Below the pieces are notes generated by a model. The model was given only the letters and a program-made list of their open reading frames with translations, was not told where the DNA came from and did not search any database. A stretch of 64,000 nt of DNA, taken from Mariannaea sp. PMI_226. Lineage: Eukaryota > Ascomycota > Sordariomycetes > Hypocreales > Nectriaceae. The first letter of the stretch is position 1. Each line of letters begins with the position of its first letter. The stretch spans positions 868,001-932,000 of the forward strand of contig JANFOG010000010.1 in NCBI GenBank assembly GCA_024336345.1. The letters run 5' to 3'. Both the position numbers and the translations under genes were made by a program. Below are positions 24,778 through 37,344 of this stretch, piece by piece.

Positions 24778-26916
24778 TATACCAAGCCGGGTTTGGAAAT
24801 GTTGACATGTCGAGGTCGAGTCCTTCCTGCGGCGGAGGGAGAAGGTAAATAAATGGAAGTTCTACCACCGCTCTGCTTTGTATGCGTGTGTGCGCGGCTG
24901 TGAAAGTGCACAAAGTGGTCCATGTGCCGAATTTTTGCTGCATCAACCCCAATCAGTGCGGCCACAGCGTGTCTCTCTGCGCAGCTTGGATGTCAAAGAT
25001 GGCAGTGAATAAGCGATGTCTCAAAACGTGGAAGTAGAGCAGGGCCCCTTCAAGTCGACGGGGCTACCCTCGCGAATGTGTTGTTGGGATGCCATTCACG
25101 AATCTTTGCACCGTTTATAGATGCAGGGGCTGGCTGGCGTATGGTGATTCTTCTACTATGTAAATATATATATACCTAGGGTGGAATAAACACATTTTTC
25201 TACTTATAGTTAATAATTATATGCACAAGATTCTATAAATAGTAATCTCATATAACGTTACAGGTTACTATATAGTTATAATTGCCCCTCTCTTTTTAAT
25301 ACCCGTACGGTTAGCGTATGTACTGCTAAGCCCTCGTAGATGCTCGTCAATGGTGTATGGGGCTAGGTGTTGTATACTGTAGATATCTCAGATGACCGTT
25401 CGACTGTCTCCTAGTTAGTATATACGGAGGTAAACTTTCCATTGCTTCTTGCACTGAATTTTGCCCTGCGCGGGGGCTGTGTGTTAGTCAGGGCCAAAGA
25501 TTGCAACGCATCATCGCATGATTAATTGTGAAGCAGACGAACGCGAAAACTAGAAATAGGAAAAGAAAAAAAGGAAAAGGATTCCAAAGCAGATTTTTCT
25601 TTGTGGGACAAACCGTCGTCGTCAGCTCACCCGAGATGACGACGACGAGAGTGTGGGAGCTGAACGTTTGGTTGGCCTTGACGTCCAGGGCTTCTAGGGG
25701 AATTAGAGATAAAATGCTGGTAGCGAGAAATTAAGTTGACCAACCTCACTCAACCAGACCGGCCAGTGCCTAATAATGGGGGCGGGATCAGGGGGAGAAG
25801 CTGCTGGACAGGGGCAGCGTTGGCAAAAGCTCCTTGCAAGCAGCCTGCATTTCTGCATTAAACGCTGCGGAACGGAGGGTTTGCGTGGGGAGCTTCAGCC
25901 CTGTAGTAGCCCTGTAGTTAGCCCCTCTACGGGCCAATCTCACACAAAGCACCAAGTCCGTATCCGTACGTTGTTTTGACCTCACAACCTCGCACTCGCT
26001 CGCATCTGCCACGGCCCCCCTCTCTCCCCCCTGTTTTGTTTCGACCCAGCCAGAAAACATATCTTTACAATCGAACACGGTCAGACATGATCTTATCACC
26101 GGTATCACCGGTTACCTGATCTGAGCAATCTATCCAGAGGACAGGGTAGGGACATAACATGCTGCCAACATGTCTGGCAAGAAACTAGTCGTTCGCCTTG
26201 TTGTCATGATTCAAAGCCAAGGAAAATGGTGAAAAAACACTTCCTGGCCATTCACCCACCTCCTCGGGCAAATCATTGGGCACTGACACACGCAGCCACG
26301 CGAGGTTGTGCCATAGGCTCCCCTACCGTTTAGCCACAGTTGCTAGAGTCCAGAATCCAGAATCTAGCATCCAAGGCCGTCTTCTCCACGTCGGTGGAAT
26401 AGTTGCCCGTACACCTACGGACCATGCACCACCATTCTTCCGAATTCGGTAACCCAGGCGAGTGCGAGCCACAAGCTTCGACATGTTTCCTCGACCACAC
26501 CCTCAAGTTATTTTAGCTACGGTGAGCTCATGCAGTGGTGGGGAGGATAGAATGCCTTGTGAGTTCCAATCCAAGGCACCCTGAATTGTTGAAGTCAAAT
26601 TATAGAGCCGGTTTGAGGTTGTCGTGGGTAAAACTATAGTATATATTTGTGCGCGCCTCACATCCACGAAATAACATCGCCATCTCATACAACTCTTCCC
26701 CCTTCACCTTTTACACTGTGACTAAGTCGAGGAGTTCGTTTTCCTTTGACAACTGTTGAAAACATCACAAAAAGTCTTTGTTACATGCACCGTCTCTGAG
26801 CCCTCCATCAAAAGGATAATCTTATCTTTCCTTGGAGATATTTGTGTTTGGTATCTGTCACCTCTCCTCTCGAACTACAACTTCAAGTAGCCTTCTCGCA
26901 CCCATCATCACCAACC
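24778..26916. other. Intergenic region with AT-rich relic
   Basis: No gene is supported. Roughly 25150-25300 is strikingly AT-rich (TATATATA, TTAATAATTATA, TAGTTATA) against its ~50% GC flanks and may be an old RIP-mutated repeat; no terminal repeats or transposase motif could be recognised. The right ~800 bp hold the RTA1-like promoter and a long leader. Confidence 0.45.
25150..25300. repeat. AT-rich tract, possible decayed mobile element
   Basis: An abrupt AT-rich block with many TA dinucleotides between sequences of ordinary composition. C-to-T decay by repeat-induced point mutation would look like this, but copy number cannot be judged from one window. Confidence 0.35.
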
Positions 26917-27980
26917 ATGGCTGAAAACGACTCAAGTCAAGGAAATTTCGTTTTCTTTGGCCCTGATGCAAATTGCACTCTCGCGCTCTGTCCGATCCAA
27001 TGGAGTGTCTACCAATATCGCCCAAGCCTTGCCGCGAATAGCATCTTCATCGCCCTTTTTTCCGTCGCCATGTTTGTTCATATCTTTTTGGGTATCCGCT
27101 GGAAAAGCTGGTTCTACATGATCATGATGATATGTGGGTGTCTGATGGAGATTATGGGATATGCCGGTCGGATAATTCTCTACAACAATCCATGGTCGTT
27201 TGGGGGATTCATGATCCAGATTGTCTTTATCACCAGCGGTCCTGTCTTTTACACTGCCGCCATCTATGTGACACTGGCAAAGACGTAAGTAGTCTCTCGA
27301 ACCAAATGATAGTGGATACGTGATTAGCTCAGGTCCTCTTGTCGTGGCATTGCTAACCATACGCTATCGGATCTGCAGTATCCAGTGCTTCGCTCCCGAA
27401 ATCTCTCGCATCGAACCCAAGATCATTTGGTGGATATTCATCCCGGCTGACGTTGTGTGTCTCACACTCCAGGCAGCTGGTGGCGCCTTGTCTACCATTA
27501 GCTCTGGCTCAAGCCAGACAGGTATTCATATTGCCATGGCTGGCCTCGCCCTCCAAGTCGTCGTCCTCGCCATCTTCTGTCTTCTCCTCGGTGACTATCT
27601 TGTTCGGTATTTTCGGTCTGCATCCACCAGTTCCCTGAGCTTTAGAATGCGAGTATTTTTCAGTTTCTTGAGCTTGGCTGTTCTCCTGATTCTCGGTCGG
27701 TGTGCGTTTCGATGCTACGAACTCAGCAAGGGATATACAAACTCTGATCTCGTCACCGACCAAGGACTCTTTATTGGCCTTGAGGGAGTGTGAGTGAACA
27801 AGCCTCCGTGCTATTGAAAATCATCTGCTAACCCTGGACGTGTCTAGTCCCGTCGCCCTCGCCGTTTTCTGCCTCTGCATCGCCCACCCCGGATTCGTTT
27901 TTAACAAGGAGCTTCCTCACGACAAACCTACCTCGTCAGAGTCCGAAGCGTTAGAATTAAGCAGGTACGAGTCGATATAA
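26917..27980 (+). CDS. RTA1-like seven-helix membrane protein
   Basis: Exons 26917-27284, 27379-27789, 27848-27980; introns GTAAGT...GCTAAC...CAG and GTGAGT...CTAAC...TAG. Product 303 residues. About seven hydrophobic segments are visible (IFIALFSVAMFVHIFLG; FYMIMMICGCLMEIMGYAGR; IQIVFITSGPVFYTAAIYV; WWIFIPADVVCLTLQAAGG; GLALQVVVLAIFCLLLGDYL; FFSFLSLAVLLILGRCAFR; VALAVFCLCIAHPGF). The motifs EIMGYAGR, GPVFYTAAIY, DVVCLTLQAAGGA and GRCAFRCYE are typical of the RTA1/RTM1/RSB1 family. Members of this fungal-only family confer resistance to 7-aminocholesterol or move sphingoid bases across the plasma membrane; the substrate here is unknown. No ATPase or MFS motif is present. Confidence 0.9.
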
Positions 27981-28597
27981 TATCAGTCAAGGGTGTACAG
28001 TGCCCTACTCGGGGGGTGTGAAGTGGAGTAGTTGTTGTTTGTAATAACAAATATGGCATATTGATAGGGTATCAACGGTTTTAGAAGCATAGTTAACTAG
28101 GTACGAAATTTCTTCCGTGTTCGTCTCAATCTTGCTGCATGAATGCTCCTCTGTTCTCAGCAGGTGCATCAATTCGGGCAATACTCCGGTCTCAGTCCGC
28201 TACCACATGATAAGAATGCTAACAAATGTGAGTAGCTGTTCCGATTGTCAAAGCTAGGAATCTTCATATTGATAATAACCCTGCTGATATGGTCCTTTTT
28301 GAAACTACTGTTTTAGAGCGGAAGGCGTCATGCAAGTATAGAGATATTCAATTGTGAAGGGGACGCTGTTGGAAGGATGGCATTTGAGGCTGCAATATAG
28401 AACTGGTTCACCGTCCCATTTAGTAGCATCAAATATTCTAGATTGTAGTTAACACATTGTAGGGCACATTTCAAGGCCTCAACACGAACAGTTCTTCAAT
28501 AGCAACAGTGATATGCTTGAATGATATTCTGGACTCATTGACTTCATATTGATAGTCTACAAGTACTATCTACCTGAGCTACTCATATTTATTCATC
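27981..28597. other. Intergenic region between convergent genes
   Basis: It holds the 3' regions of two converging genes. No open frame or RNA gene is recognised. Confidence 0.5.
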
Positions 28598-29965
28598 TCA
28601 CAATTTTGCCTGTTCCTGGCTCGTAATGACCCGCATTGGTGGCCCACCACGGCTTCCGTCACCAGCCATGACCATACTCGGGGTTTCACTATGAGCTGGT
28701 CGGGCCGCCCATTTCTCCCGAAGAGCCGGTGAGGCTTTGTCTTCGAAAACATCGGCAACTTGGCTTCCCAGCACGGGAAGAAATTTAAATGCGCTGATTC
28801 AATTGTGAGTAATGACTTAAAATCGAGTTTATCAAAGGAATCGAAGTGATACTTACTGTCCTGAACCACCAGTTGCAAAGAACAGGCCCTTCAATTTAGG
28901 GTGCCAGTCAACCATGAAGTCGCCCTTGGGCGTATCTGTGTACCAGCACATCCTGAGCTTAACCCATGGACGGTTTCCGAACTCTGGGAAAAAAGATCTG
29001 GCTCCCTCTCGAAGTGCGGCCTCGGCATCAGCAGGCAAATACCCGGACGAAGCATTATTACCCTTCAACATCGGAGCTGATACAACCCGGTTTTCAAGAT
29101 CAACTTTTGTAGCGTAGCCAAACCCATGACGGGCAAGTTTGAGCTGACGCGTATCCGGTGTTGGAGGGAAGCAAAACACTCCGCTAGTAATGTTGATCAT
29201 TACAGGCATCTTGCTCAGTCGCTCTGCTTCCTCGGGACTAAGTTGAATGAAAGCAACTGGCTGACCAACAGCTAGAATGTTGTGTCCCATGTCAGGTACG
29301 AGGAGATTGCTCCACGCTCCAGTCGCGAGGACAACTGCATCCGCGTACAAACTTGTGCCAGCGGCGGTTCTTACCCCCGTGACCCTATCGCCATCCTTTT
29401 CCAATGACACAGCTGTACCCCGCTCCCCTGTGATAAAAGAGACCCCAGCCAAGCTACATCGTGTAGCTAGACCTTGGATGGCAGCTTGAGCATTCGCCCA
29501 ACCCCCAAGGGTATTGTGTATTGCAGTGAAGCCTTCAAGGTCGGCCTGAACACCTGGATACAGAGCCTTGACCTTTGATGCAATTTCATGAGATTCGAAA
29601 ATTTCCATGGGTTGCTTGTTGGACTGTTCATTCCGGATGGCTCGATACCGTTCCATGTAAGGGTTATCTCGGTTAGAAGCCATCATGAGAAAACCAGCTT
29701 CGTAGTACTGAGAGGCCCAGTCCGGACTGCGCCACTGCTCCATTGCATCAACAGCCAGGTTTGAGTAGAAGGGGTCGGCATACTCGGAGCGAATAATACG
29801 GGACACATCTACACTGCTGCCATCTGGCACTGGGGGCATGTGCCGGTCGAGGACAGTGACTTTCGTGTATCCTCTGCGGGTAGTGAGCTCGTAGGCTAGG
29901 CCAAGGCCGAAAACACCTGCGCCTACAATAATGATCGACGCATCTTTTGCTGGAGGAGAAGTCAT
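28598..29965 (-). CDS. FAD-dependent amine/amino-acid oxidase (sarcosine/fructosyl-amine oxidase family)
   Basis: Exons 29965-28857 and 28793-28598, with intron 28794-28856 (GTAAGT...TCAG); 434 residues. The FAD-binding Rossmann motif IIVGAGVFGLGLA is at residues ~12-24 and VVLATGAW marks the second flavin contact. After the splice the C-terminal FATGGSGHAFKFLPVLG motif is rebuilt, characteristic of the MSOX/amadoriase/pipecolate and saccharopine oxidase group. DVSRIIRSEYADPFYSNLA is also typical. Such enzymes oxidise secondary amines or glycated amino acids to an imine and H2O2. The C-terminus AKL could act as a peroxisomal PTS1 signal (SKL-like), consistent with H2O2 production. Substrate is not determined. 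It is divergent from the Zn2Cys6 regulator starting at 30497. Confidence 0.9.
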
Positions 29966-30496
29966 TGCAAATGGGCTATGTAGAACAAAATTATCTGAAT
30001 AGGAAAGAATCTGAATGGGTTTCTACAACACATAGCGAGAATTATACCAGCTTATAAGTGATTGCTGTTGGAAAGGTGGGCACGGAAATTGGTAGATGTC
30101 CGACTTACACGGGTGTTCAATATGGGTTACAACTTAAAGGAAGGGGTTGGCTGCATACAGACACCGAAGATATCCGGTCTTATGATCCTGGTGATTAACA
30201 AGTTCCTAGTCCTGAATAGAAACCTATTAGCTTGAATTGCCTCATTCAACCACCAGAAAAGGGATATGTTGTCTCCTAATCCTGGGTAGAGAGTGATCAC
30301 AGGTCCGATCACGTGAAAGGTTTTTGCCTGCCATTGAGCCCGGAATTTGTCTCTTTTCCGCCCCCACCCGGAAATCATAGCACATCTGAGCCTATCATCT
30401 CCAACATCTTTGGTAACAGGAGGTCGTTGCGACTCGTTGTTGCTTTATCTTGACCGCTCCGCTCAACGCAAAAAGTGACCTGAAGAAATTACAGCA
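29966..30496. promoter_or_regulatory. Shared upstream region of divergent oxidase and Zn2Cys6 regulator
   Basis: A 531-bp gap lies between the two divergent start codons. It contains several CGG/CCG triplets, including CCGCCCCCACCCGG near 30360, the kind of half-site Zn2Cys6 proteins bind. No specific operator can be assigned. Confidence 0.35.
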
Positions 30497-32814
30497 ATGG
30501 TTAGAACAGCATTGCAATCGAAAGTTCGTCGCATTCGACACTCCTGTGAGCGATGTCGGTGAGTTAATGTGGTTGTGCTTTGCCCTCAGCCAGCCTGTAG
30601 ATAGCATAGCTAACTTGAGTGCCCAACTTGCTTTAATTGCAGCCAAAAGAAAACGAAATGCCCAGCAGAGAAGCCAATTTGTTCGTTTTGTCGCCGTCTT
30701 AATCAGACTTGCATATATCTTCCCCGCCGTAATCCAGATGCTGCAAGCAAGACCACCACCAGTCTCTCAAAGGAGTACGTCTCTATAATTTTCACACAGC
30801 ACAAAAATCGCAGTAAAACAGTCATACATCATCGCATTGATTTTTTCCACACCTTGTATTAATTACGAGTTCTACAAATAACCCAGAGAGTTATCAAAAG
30901 TCTCCTCACTGATGTGATACTTATTGTAATTAGTCTCCCACCCACGAATTGCACCAACACAGCCACTAACCTCACTGCGACTTCTCCCAATGCACTCCCA
31001 GCTTCACAGGCTTATCCTGCTACATGGTATTTACAGTTGGCCTTGATAATTTATCTCAGCATCTCATAATTTTCATACAGGCATGCGACAAATCCAGAAC
31101 CGGGACCAGACGTGCTGGATCACCTGGTCGACGTTTATCGGGAGAAGATCTACTTCCAACCCCTTCCACTCTTCAATCTACACCACCTGAGAGACCAACT
31201 TTTGTCATTCCCCTATTATCTACGATGGGGATTACTTGCCCTCTCAATCCACTACACCAAGCACTCTTTTTACCGTGGTAATGAGGATGAGGCTGTCGAG
31301 TATTATACAACATCCTCACGAAGCATGGCCATGGAATTATCCACAGAAGGCACTGCGCAGATTGACGTCTTGCAATTGCTATGCCTTTTGGCTCTTTGCG
31401 AAATCATGGGTAAGAAAGTCCTTTTAATATCTGAAAAATCTATCGTATTCTAGTGGTTTTCACACTCATCTCTTTTACAGAAGGCCAGCACAGCCGAGCA
31501 TGGATGACCATCGGGACAGCATCTAGACTTGAGGCACTGCGGATGTCGTCGGTACACTATCCATCGAATGATGCTCACACCAGTGACACAATCTCAAGGT
31601 GTCACTGGAGTATTGTGATGCTTGAGAAGATTTTTACTCCAAACTTTTCTACTTTGTCGGGAAGCATACGGCATCCTGATTTCCCTCCGAGCCCTACACC
31701 ACCAACGCCGCTGGGGACTATTCCTGGCGGTAAAAGCTATCACCCAGGGCTGTCAGATGCGCATGAGATGGAAGACCAAAACCAAGGCGTAAATGCATGC
31801 TCACTTTACGTCACATCCACATGGGGAGACATTATTTCCTATCTTCGAGATATCCGAGAGGGGTTATCCGATTGTCCATGGTTGCCGACCTCAAGGTATT
31901 CCAAACTCGCTGTTAAATTTTACGAAACAGAGATGACGCTATCACGCCAACATCTTCTCCGTCATGTCTCATTTCCAGATCGATTACCTTCAGACATTGC
32001 TGACTACAGGGAGTACTGGAACCCGTGGGTACTAACACAGATAGTCTCACATGCCGCGAAAGCTGCTCTCGACAACCCATTTATCCAGCTTGTTGCCCAT
32101 CGATCAGCGAGAGGAGTGACCCAGCCTCGCTCATTCCTTCAACACTCTGTAGATCAAGCCTTGTTTAACTACCAATGGGTTGCCCGTCTCCTACAAATGT
32201 GCGAAGACGTGCAGTTTACAATCTGTGATCCGCTCATTGGACACGCAGTTGCAGCAACGGCTACGATACCCTGGCTATTCCAATTTGCTCGTGACGACGA
32301 AGTAGCTACCAAGGCAAAAGAAAACCTGAAGAATTTCGAAATAGTTCTTGCTCAACTTTCAAGCCAGTGGCCTCATATTGCACACAAGGTATGGACTCAT
32401 AAGAAGTCGCCAGTGAGCCTCGGTAGGCAACTAACAAACTCTGTAAAGCTTCGAATTCTTCAAAAGCTTCAATTGGCAGTCCAAGATCGGCAGCAAGACG
32501 TAGGTACAGAGGTGCCATCAATTCGATTCCAACCAGAGCTGTTGTGGGAGCTTCTCGATCCTAACCTTCCACCAACTACTTCTCTCCGCGCGAACAGTTC
32601 TCAACCAGGCTTGGGAGATCACAACCCAACCAGCGCCACATTGCATGTTACAACTACTTTTACTCATCCTGTGGCAGATCAAAACACTCCGGTCGATCGC
32701 TCATCTAGCTCTGACAATGTTGATTATTTATCACAGCAGGTGTTTGACGATTTGGAAGGACAATTCTTGGATGATTTTCTATCGGATTCCTTTCTGTCCG
32801 GGATGTTTTACTAG
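30497..32814 (+). CDS. Zn2Cys6 fungal-specific transcription factor
   Basis: Five exons: 30497-30558, 30643-30774, 30934-31026, 31081-31409, 31481-32814; 649 residues. The zinc cluster (residues ~17-45) is CERC...CPAEKPICSFC...C, spacing CX2CX6CX6CX2CX6C, preceded by basic residues (KVRRIRHS) and split by intron 1 directly after the second Cys. A Thr/Asn/Pro-rich linker follows, then the fungal-specific regulatory domain, with landmarks YREKIYFQPLPLF, LLCLLALCEIM and GQHSRAWMTIGTASRLEAL. The C-terminus is acidic and aromatic (DDLEGQFLDDFLSDSFLSG), a plausible activation region. Exon 3 is the least certain: its acceptor (TAG at 30931-30933) was chosen because it keeps the frame. It is divergent from the FAD oxidase and followed by a cyclase-family gene, so it may regulate both. 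Confidence 0.85.
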
Positions 32815-33611
32815 AATACTAATGAAAACCCCTCGCTTCTTTTTCAGTTGATGTTCATAAACAAGCAAGCCCTTCAAAATTGGAGAACTGTAGACCTAAA
32901 ACATGACGAGGATTTGGCTGAGGATTGACACCAACCAAGCAAAGGAGTTCGCGCTCCTCCTCCTCCTCGCCTGTCTTGCGTATGGGAATTCCTTGGCGGT
33001 TGTCTCTATTTTTTATCTCTTATTAGTGCCCTTTAATTATGAATCACGACTATTGGTCTGATAGGCATAATAGTTCTTTTCGAAATTGGAGGCATGAGAA
33101 ATGAGGAGCGATATTGGATATCTATGCTGGTGGGACTACGTAGTCGCAATGCCTGTCATACTGTTAGGATTCCAGAAGAGTTTGTCTCGTTTGGATAGTT
33201 GTTTGAATGGCGCATCTTCAATTCTGGAGCGCAAGTCCTTGATGCGGCGCTGGGTGATAACAGATGTCGGCGGGGCGCAGAGCGCAGATCTTCGGGATAT
33301 TTCAAGCCGAGATGCTATGGGTTCGTCCGTACTGACAGGTCCATTGCGAAAGCAAGGGAGAAGGCAGAATTGCTCAGTAGTGGGGTTTCTCCAACATATC
33401 ATCATATGGAAAAAGAAGGGTACCGGTAGAATAACTGCGACGGGGCTATTGGTGGTCGGATAACTTTTCCGACTCTGCTTTCTCATTATGGGGATTTTCC
33501 CCTCACTTTATTTCCGAATATCTTCATCTCCCCTCACGGCGCAGTAAAGTACCAGTTTCATTCACAATACAACTGTCTCGACCAGGTTAAACGCAATAGC
33601 TAAAAGTTGCA
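32815..33611. other. Intergenic region, no gene supported
   Basis: Overlapping open frames of ~116-120 codons on both strands (33101-33486) have no recognised domains. The last ~130 bp are the cyclase gene leader. Confidence 0.45.
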
Positions 33612-34703
33612 ATGCCCTCAAGGCCATCATTCGATTCTCTTCCCCTTCGCAAGGACGGACCCCACGGCAATGCCTGGGGCCTATTCGGCGATGGTGACGA
33701 GTGCGGCATGCTGAACCTCTTGACACCCGAGGTCGTCGCCCAGGCTGCTACGGAGATTCGCGAGGGGTTTCGAGTATCAACAGACTGGCCTTTGGACAGG
33801 ATGTCGAAACCTTGCTTCGGTCGAGCACCCTTTGCGCACACCATTAAGTCCAAGACTCCTCGTGCCGTCAATGACGACACCCTGGAGTTTAATACTCAAA
33901 GCAGCTCCCAGTGGGATGGGTTCCGACATTATGCGTATCAGAAGGAAAAACTGTGGTTCAATGGGAAGACGCTGGATGATCTACTGACAAGCAACGCAAT
34001 TGGCATCCAAGGTAAGATCTTTCAAGATAGCTGATACAAGTTCTCGTGGGACTGATGGAATACTAGCTTGGGTCGAGAGAGGTGGTATCGTCGGTCGTGG
34101 AGTGCTCTTGGACTATGCAGCGTGGGCAGATTCCAAAGGCTTAACTCCGTCTCTTTTTGAGTCGACGTCTATCCCTGTGTCGACATTGAAGGAGGTAGCA
34201 GCTAGTCAAGGCACGACCTTCAGAGAGGGAGATATCTTGTTCATCCGTACTGGATGGGTTCGTGGATATAACAAGCTCTCCGACAGTGAATGTCAAGCAC
34301 TGGCTGATAAAACGGCCCCTCCCGCAATTGGTATCGAGTCCTCTGAAGAGACCCTCAGGTGGCTTTGGGAGCAAGGCTTCTCTGCAGCTGCGGGTGACCA
34401 ACCAAGTCTCGAAACCTGGCCATGTCAAAACCGGGATTTTTGGCTGCATGAGTGGCTCCTGGCAGGTTGGGGGATGCCAATTGGCGAACTCTTTGACCTC
34501 GAGACTCTCAGTGAAGAGTGTAGAAAACGAGGACGATGGTCGTTCTTCTTTTCCAGCATGCCACTCAAGGTATGTTAAACCACCACAGATCACAGGGCAT
34601 TGCGTGGCAAACCATATAGATACCGATGCTAACTACTTACCCTCCTCATCATTAGGTCCCTGGAGGAGTGGCGAGTCCTCCGAATGGAATCGCAATATTT
34701 TGA
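33612..34703 (+). CDS. Cyclase-family metal-dependent hydrolase (PF04199 type)
   Basis: Exons 33612-34011, 34067-34569, 34656-34703; 316 residues. The N-terminus has GNAWGLFGDGDECGMLNLLT, usual in fungal members. Near residues ~93-104 SSSQWDGFRHYAYQ replaces the bacterial HxGTHxDxxxH metal motif with the fungal Q-W-D-G-x-x-H form. RGVLLDYAAWADSKG, FREGDILFIRTGW and GDQPSLETWP follow, and the last exon adds PGGVASPPNGIAIF, the family's typical end. Bacterial relatives include kynurenine formamidase; most fungal members have no known substrate. Without the short third exon the protein would lack its conserved terminus. Its position behind the oxidase/regulator pair suggests a shared catabolic role (inference). 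Confidence 0.88.
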
Positions 34704-35424
34704 AGGCTCTTGTGATTTTGTGGTTCCAATTTGTGCTACTAATGGCACTCATGAAGATTGCACAGTATTGCCAAACGTGTCAAGGCGAGAAGAAGTGGAG
34801 AAGGAAAGCATTTGGCATACTTACTGACTTGAGCCGAGAACTGAGCCACTGGTTCCAATTGCGAGTCTGATTTGTCGATTATTGTGTTAAGCGCTTACAG
34901 AGTGGATGACCTACCTCGAGCTTATTAGAAATGACATACTATGTTATTTTTCGGGTTTTAATTGAATCTCCTAAACGAAAAAAAGTTGACTGCTCCAACT
35001 GGTGTGACATCATCGAACCTATCGCCAGCGAAACGCCGGAATAAGCCATCATCTGAATTCAAATGTCCAAACCGTTGTACGTTTCTTACTACATTAATAT
35101 TTTAGAGAGTCGAAGAAAATACTAAGTCCTTTTGTCTTTACATTCGGAATTCTCTAATGGCCAATCTTGCGTTGATCTACGCCAATCGACTATCTCCCGA
35201 AAACAGCCACTTGAGAAGAACGAGTCTTACATTTTCTTTCTCTATGACGCTGTGATCCAATAATCTCACGTAGGAACCATGACGACACAAGAAGAAGAAA
35301 CTTTTTGTATCTATTTAAACTCAGATTGTCCATCGACCACATTTGGTTGCTATTTCCTCGGTCAAATACCTCAGTCAATTTCCCCGATCGTGAACCAGTA
35401 TCTGCCCATTAAAGCAGCACCAAA
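34704..35424. other. Intergenic region, no gene supported
   Basis: Only short frames are present. It contains the cyclase 3' UTR and the upstream region of the DUF3140 gene. Confidence 0.5.
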
Positions 35425-36514
35425 ATGAAGAGTGAACACGAAGTTGTCTCAGAATTCAACGAGCTTGTCAACATGACAGCTTCCGAGCTGGAGAAATGGC
35501 TCAAATCGGATGACTCCAACAGTGCTGGGTGGCCAAAGGATGATGGTGACGGAGAGTCCGTCGGACATGACAGTGGCCGCCAAATTGTTGAGATTCTTGA
35601 GTCTAACCCCAGCAAGGATCCGGAAAAGTACACTGAAGAACAGATATCTCATATGCGAAAAGTGGTATCGTACTGGTAAAATCTTCACACAATGCCTGAC
35701 GACAAGACTTGTGCAGGGCTAACGACTGACTGTAGTAAACGGCATCTTGCCCAAGAAAGCAAGGCTCACGGTGAGAAATCAGAGGACGAAGTTAAGAAGA
35801 CTAAGTCTTACGCCTCACTGAAGAATTGGGGACACGACCCTCTGAAAGCCCGTCACGAGGAGAATGGAAAAAATGCAGGTGCCGCTACGACGAGCGAGGA
35901 GGGTAAAGAAGAGCCTGTGGAGAATGTTGGCGAACAGGACACCAAAAAAGACACTGCGCATGCCGGAGACAAGAGAAAGACATCAGGTGGCCAAACTGGC
36001 GCAAGCAAAAAGAGGGAGCTTCGAAACAGAACAATCACGAGCCAGGGAGATGACGGAGACGAAGATGAAGATGATCACGAGAAACATGAGAACGACGAGA
36101 AAAAGAACGCCGACGAGAAGAACACTCATAACGGGACATCCAAAAAAGACCAATCCAATGGAGAGGAGAAACACAATAAGGCAAGTGATGCCGAAAAGGG
36201 AGGCAAGGATGGCGAAACCAAAGACTCAGCTCCTAGCAAGGGCGACACCGTCAGTTGGAACTGGGGCAATGGACAACCAGAGGGCAAAGTTCTTGACGTG
36301 AAAGAGGAGAAGTAAGTGTCCAATGCAACTCTCAATATTTTCGTATCTTTGTACGAATAAATGCGACGGCATACTAAGACGAACTAGAACTTCAATTGAA
36401 ACGAAAAAGGGGAATGAAGTGAGCCGGCAAGGAAGCAAGGAGGATCCGGCGGTGGTTTTGGATACCGGCAAATCAAAGGCGATCAAGTTGAGTCATGAGC
36501 TCAATGAGACTTAG
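35425..36514 (+). CDS. DUF3140 / hypervirulence-associated TUDOR domain protein
   Basis: Exons 35425-35675, 35736-36311, 36388-36514; 317 residues. Residues ~1-130 fit DUF3140: FNELVNMTASELEKWL, GRQIVEILE, YTEEQISHMRKVVSYCKRH (joined across intron 1) and SLKNWGHDPLKA. Residues ~135-250 are a Lys/Glu/Asp/Asn-rich disordered linker. Residues ~253-317 fit the HVA1 TUDOR fold: GDTVSWNWGNGQPEGKVLDV, then a strand pair across intron 2 and DPAVVLDTGKSKAIKLSHEL. The domain is small and barrel-like and found in bacteria and fungi; its ligand is not firmly known. The name comes from a fungal virulence study and does not make this a virulence factor. Probably nuclear or cytosolic; no signal peptide. Confidence 0.85.
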
Positions 36515-37344
36515 TGAAGGGATTAAGCTACCCTTGCAGATGTTAAGAGCCATAGATCCTGTAAAGCATCGTAACTTACCGGAGAGGGGGTTTTACTATG
36601 AACCTATTAAATCTATATCTGTGCCTGCATTGACATCGCCGGCCGCCCTAGTCGTAGGCGTCTCCTTTTTTTACCCTTTTTTGTCATTTGTCAACCGACC
36701 TAATAATTATAGTTGAGCCTGACGAGCTGTGTGACTAGAACTCCGAGGAAAAGTTGGGACGAAAAATTTTCCAGATTTCTTCTGGCCTCCCTACTGTACT
36801 TCGTATTTTGTTGTTATTATGTCTCAGTATTTTCCCTCCCCCAACAAATATGTATCAATCATCTAAACTGGCTGTTCATACAAGTATTCAACTCTCTATA
36901 TTGATGTTTTGAGGCATAATTCCACATAGTATCTTATCATCGTCGCTATTAGTCACCGTCACCCGGCTATGAACCGAGTAGCCGGTCCAGACTACGGACT
37001 AAGCAACCCTCCCAATTTTTTTAATTTTTTTACGCGATATGAAAAGTTTTATCCCGTGTAGCACGGCCGGCCGGGACGGAAATGGGTCCTCAGGGCCCGC
37101 TCCACGTCACCGTCCTCAGGCCAATCATCTCCTCCTCTTGGTTACCGGCTTGGGTAATCCTGGAGCTCACCTAGATAACATCACCGAGGCCAACGGGGAT
37201 TGCCGATCCAACCCGAGCTAGGTGCTCCCGAATTGTCATAACTTATCGCCGATGACGGGGGAGGGTCCCCCTTTGACTACAGTGATGCTCTCCCCTCGTC
37301 ATGACTTCTATTTCCTTCAATGTAATGAATGTATTGTGATCATC
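36515..37344. other. Intergenic region, no gene supported
   Basis: A T-rich block lies at 36660-36900. The 41 codons in frame upstream of the Mpv17-type start are open but start with GTG and look noncoding. Confidence 0.5.

Noticed and set aside
33101..33486. Overlapping ~120-codon frames on both strands
   Set aside because: No domain, no start context, located in a promoter region.
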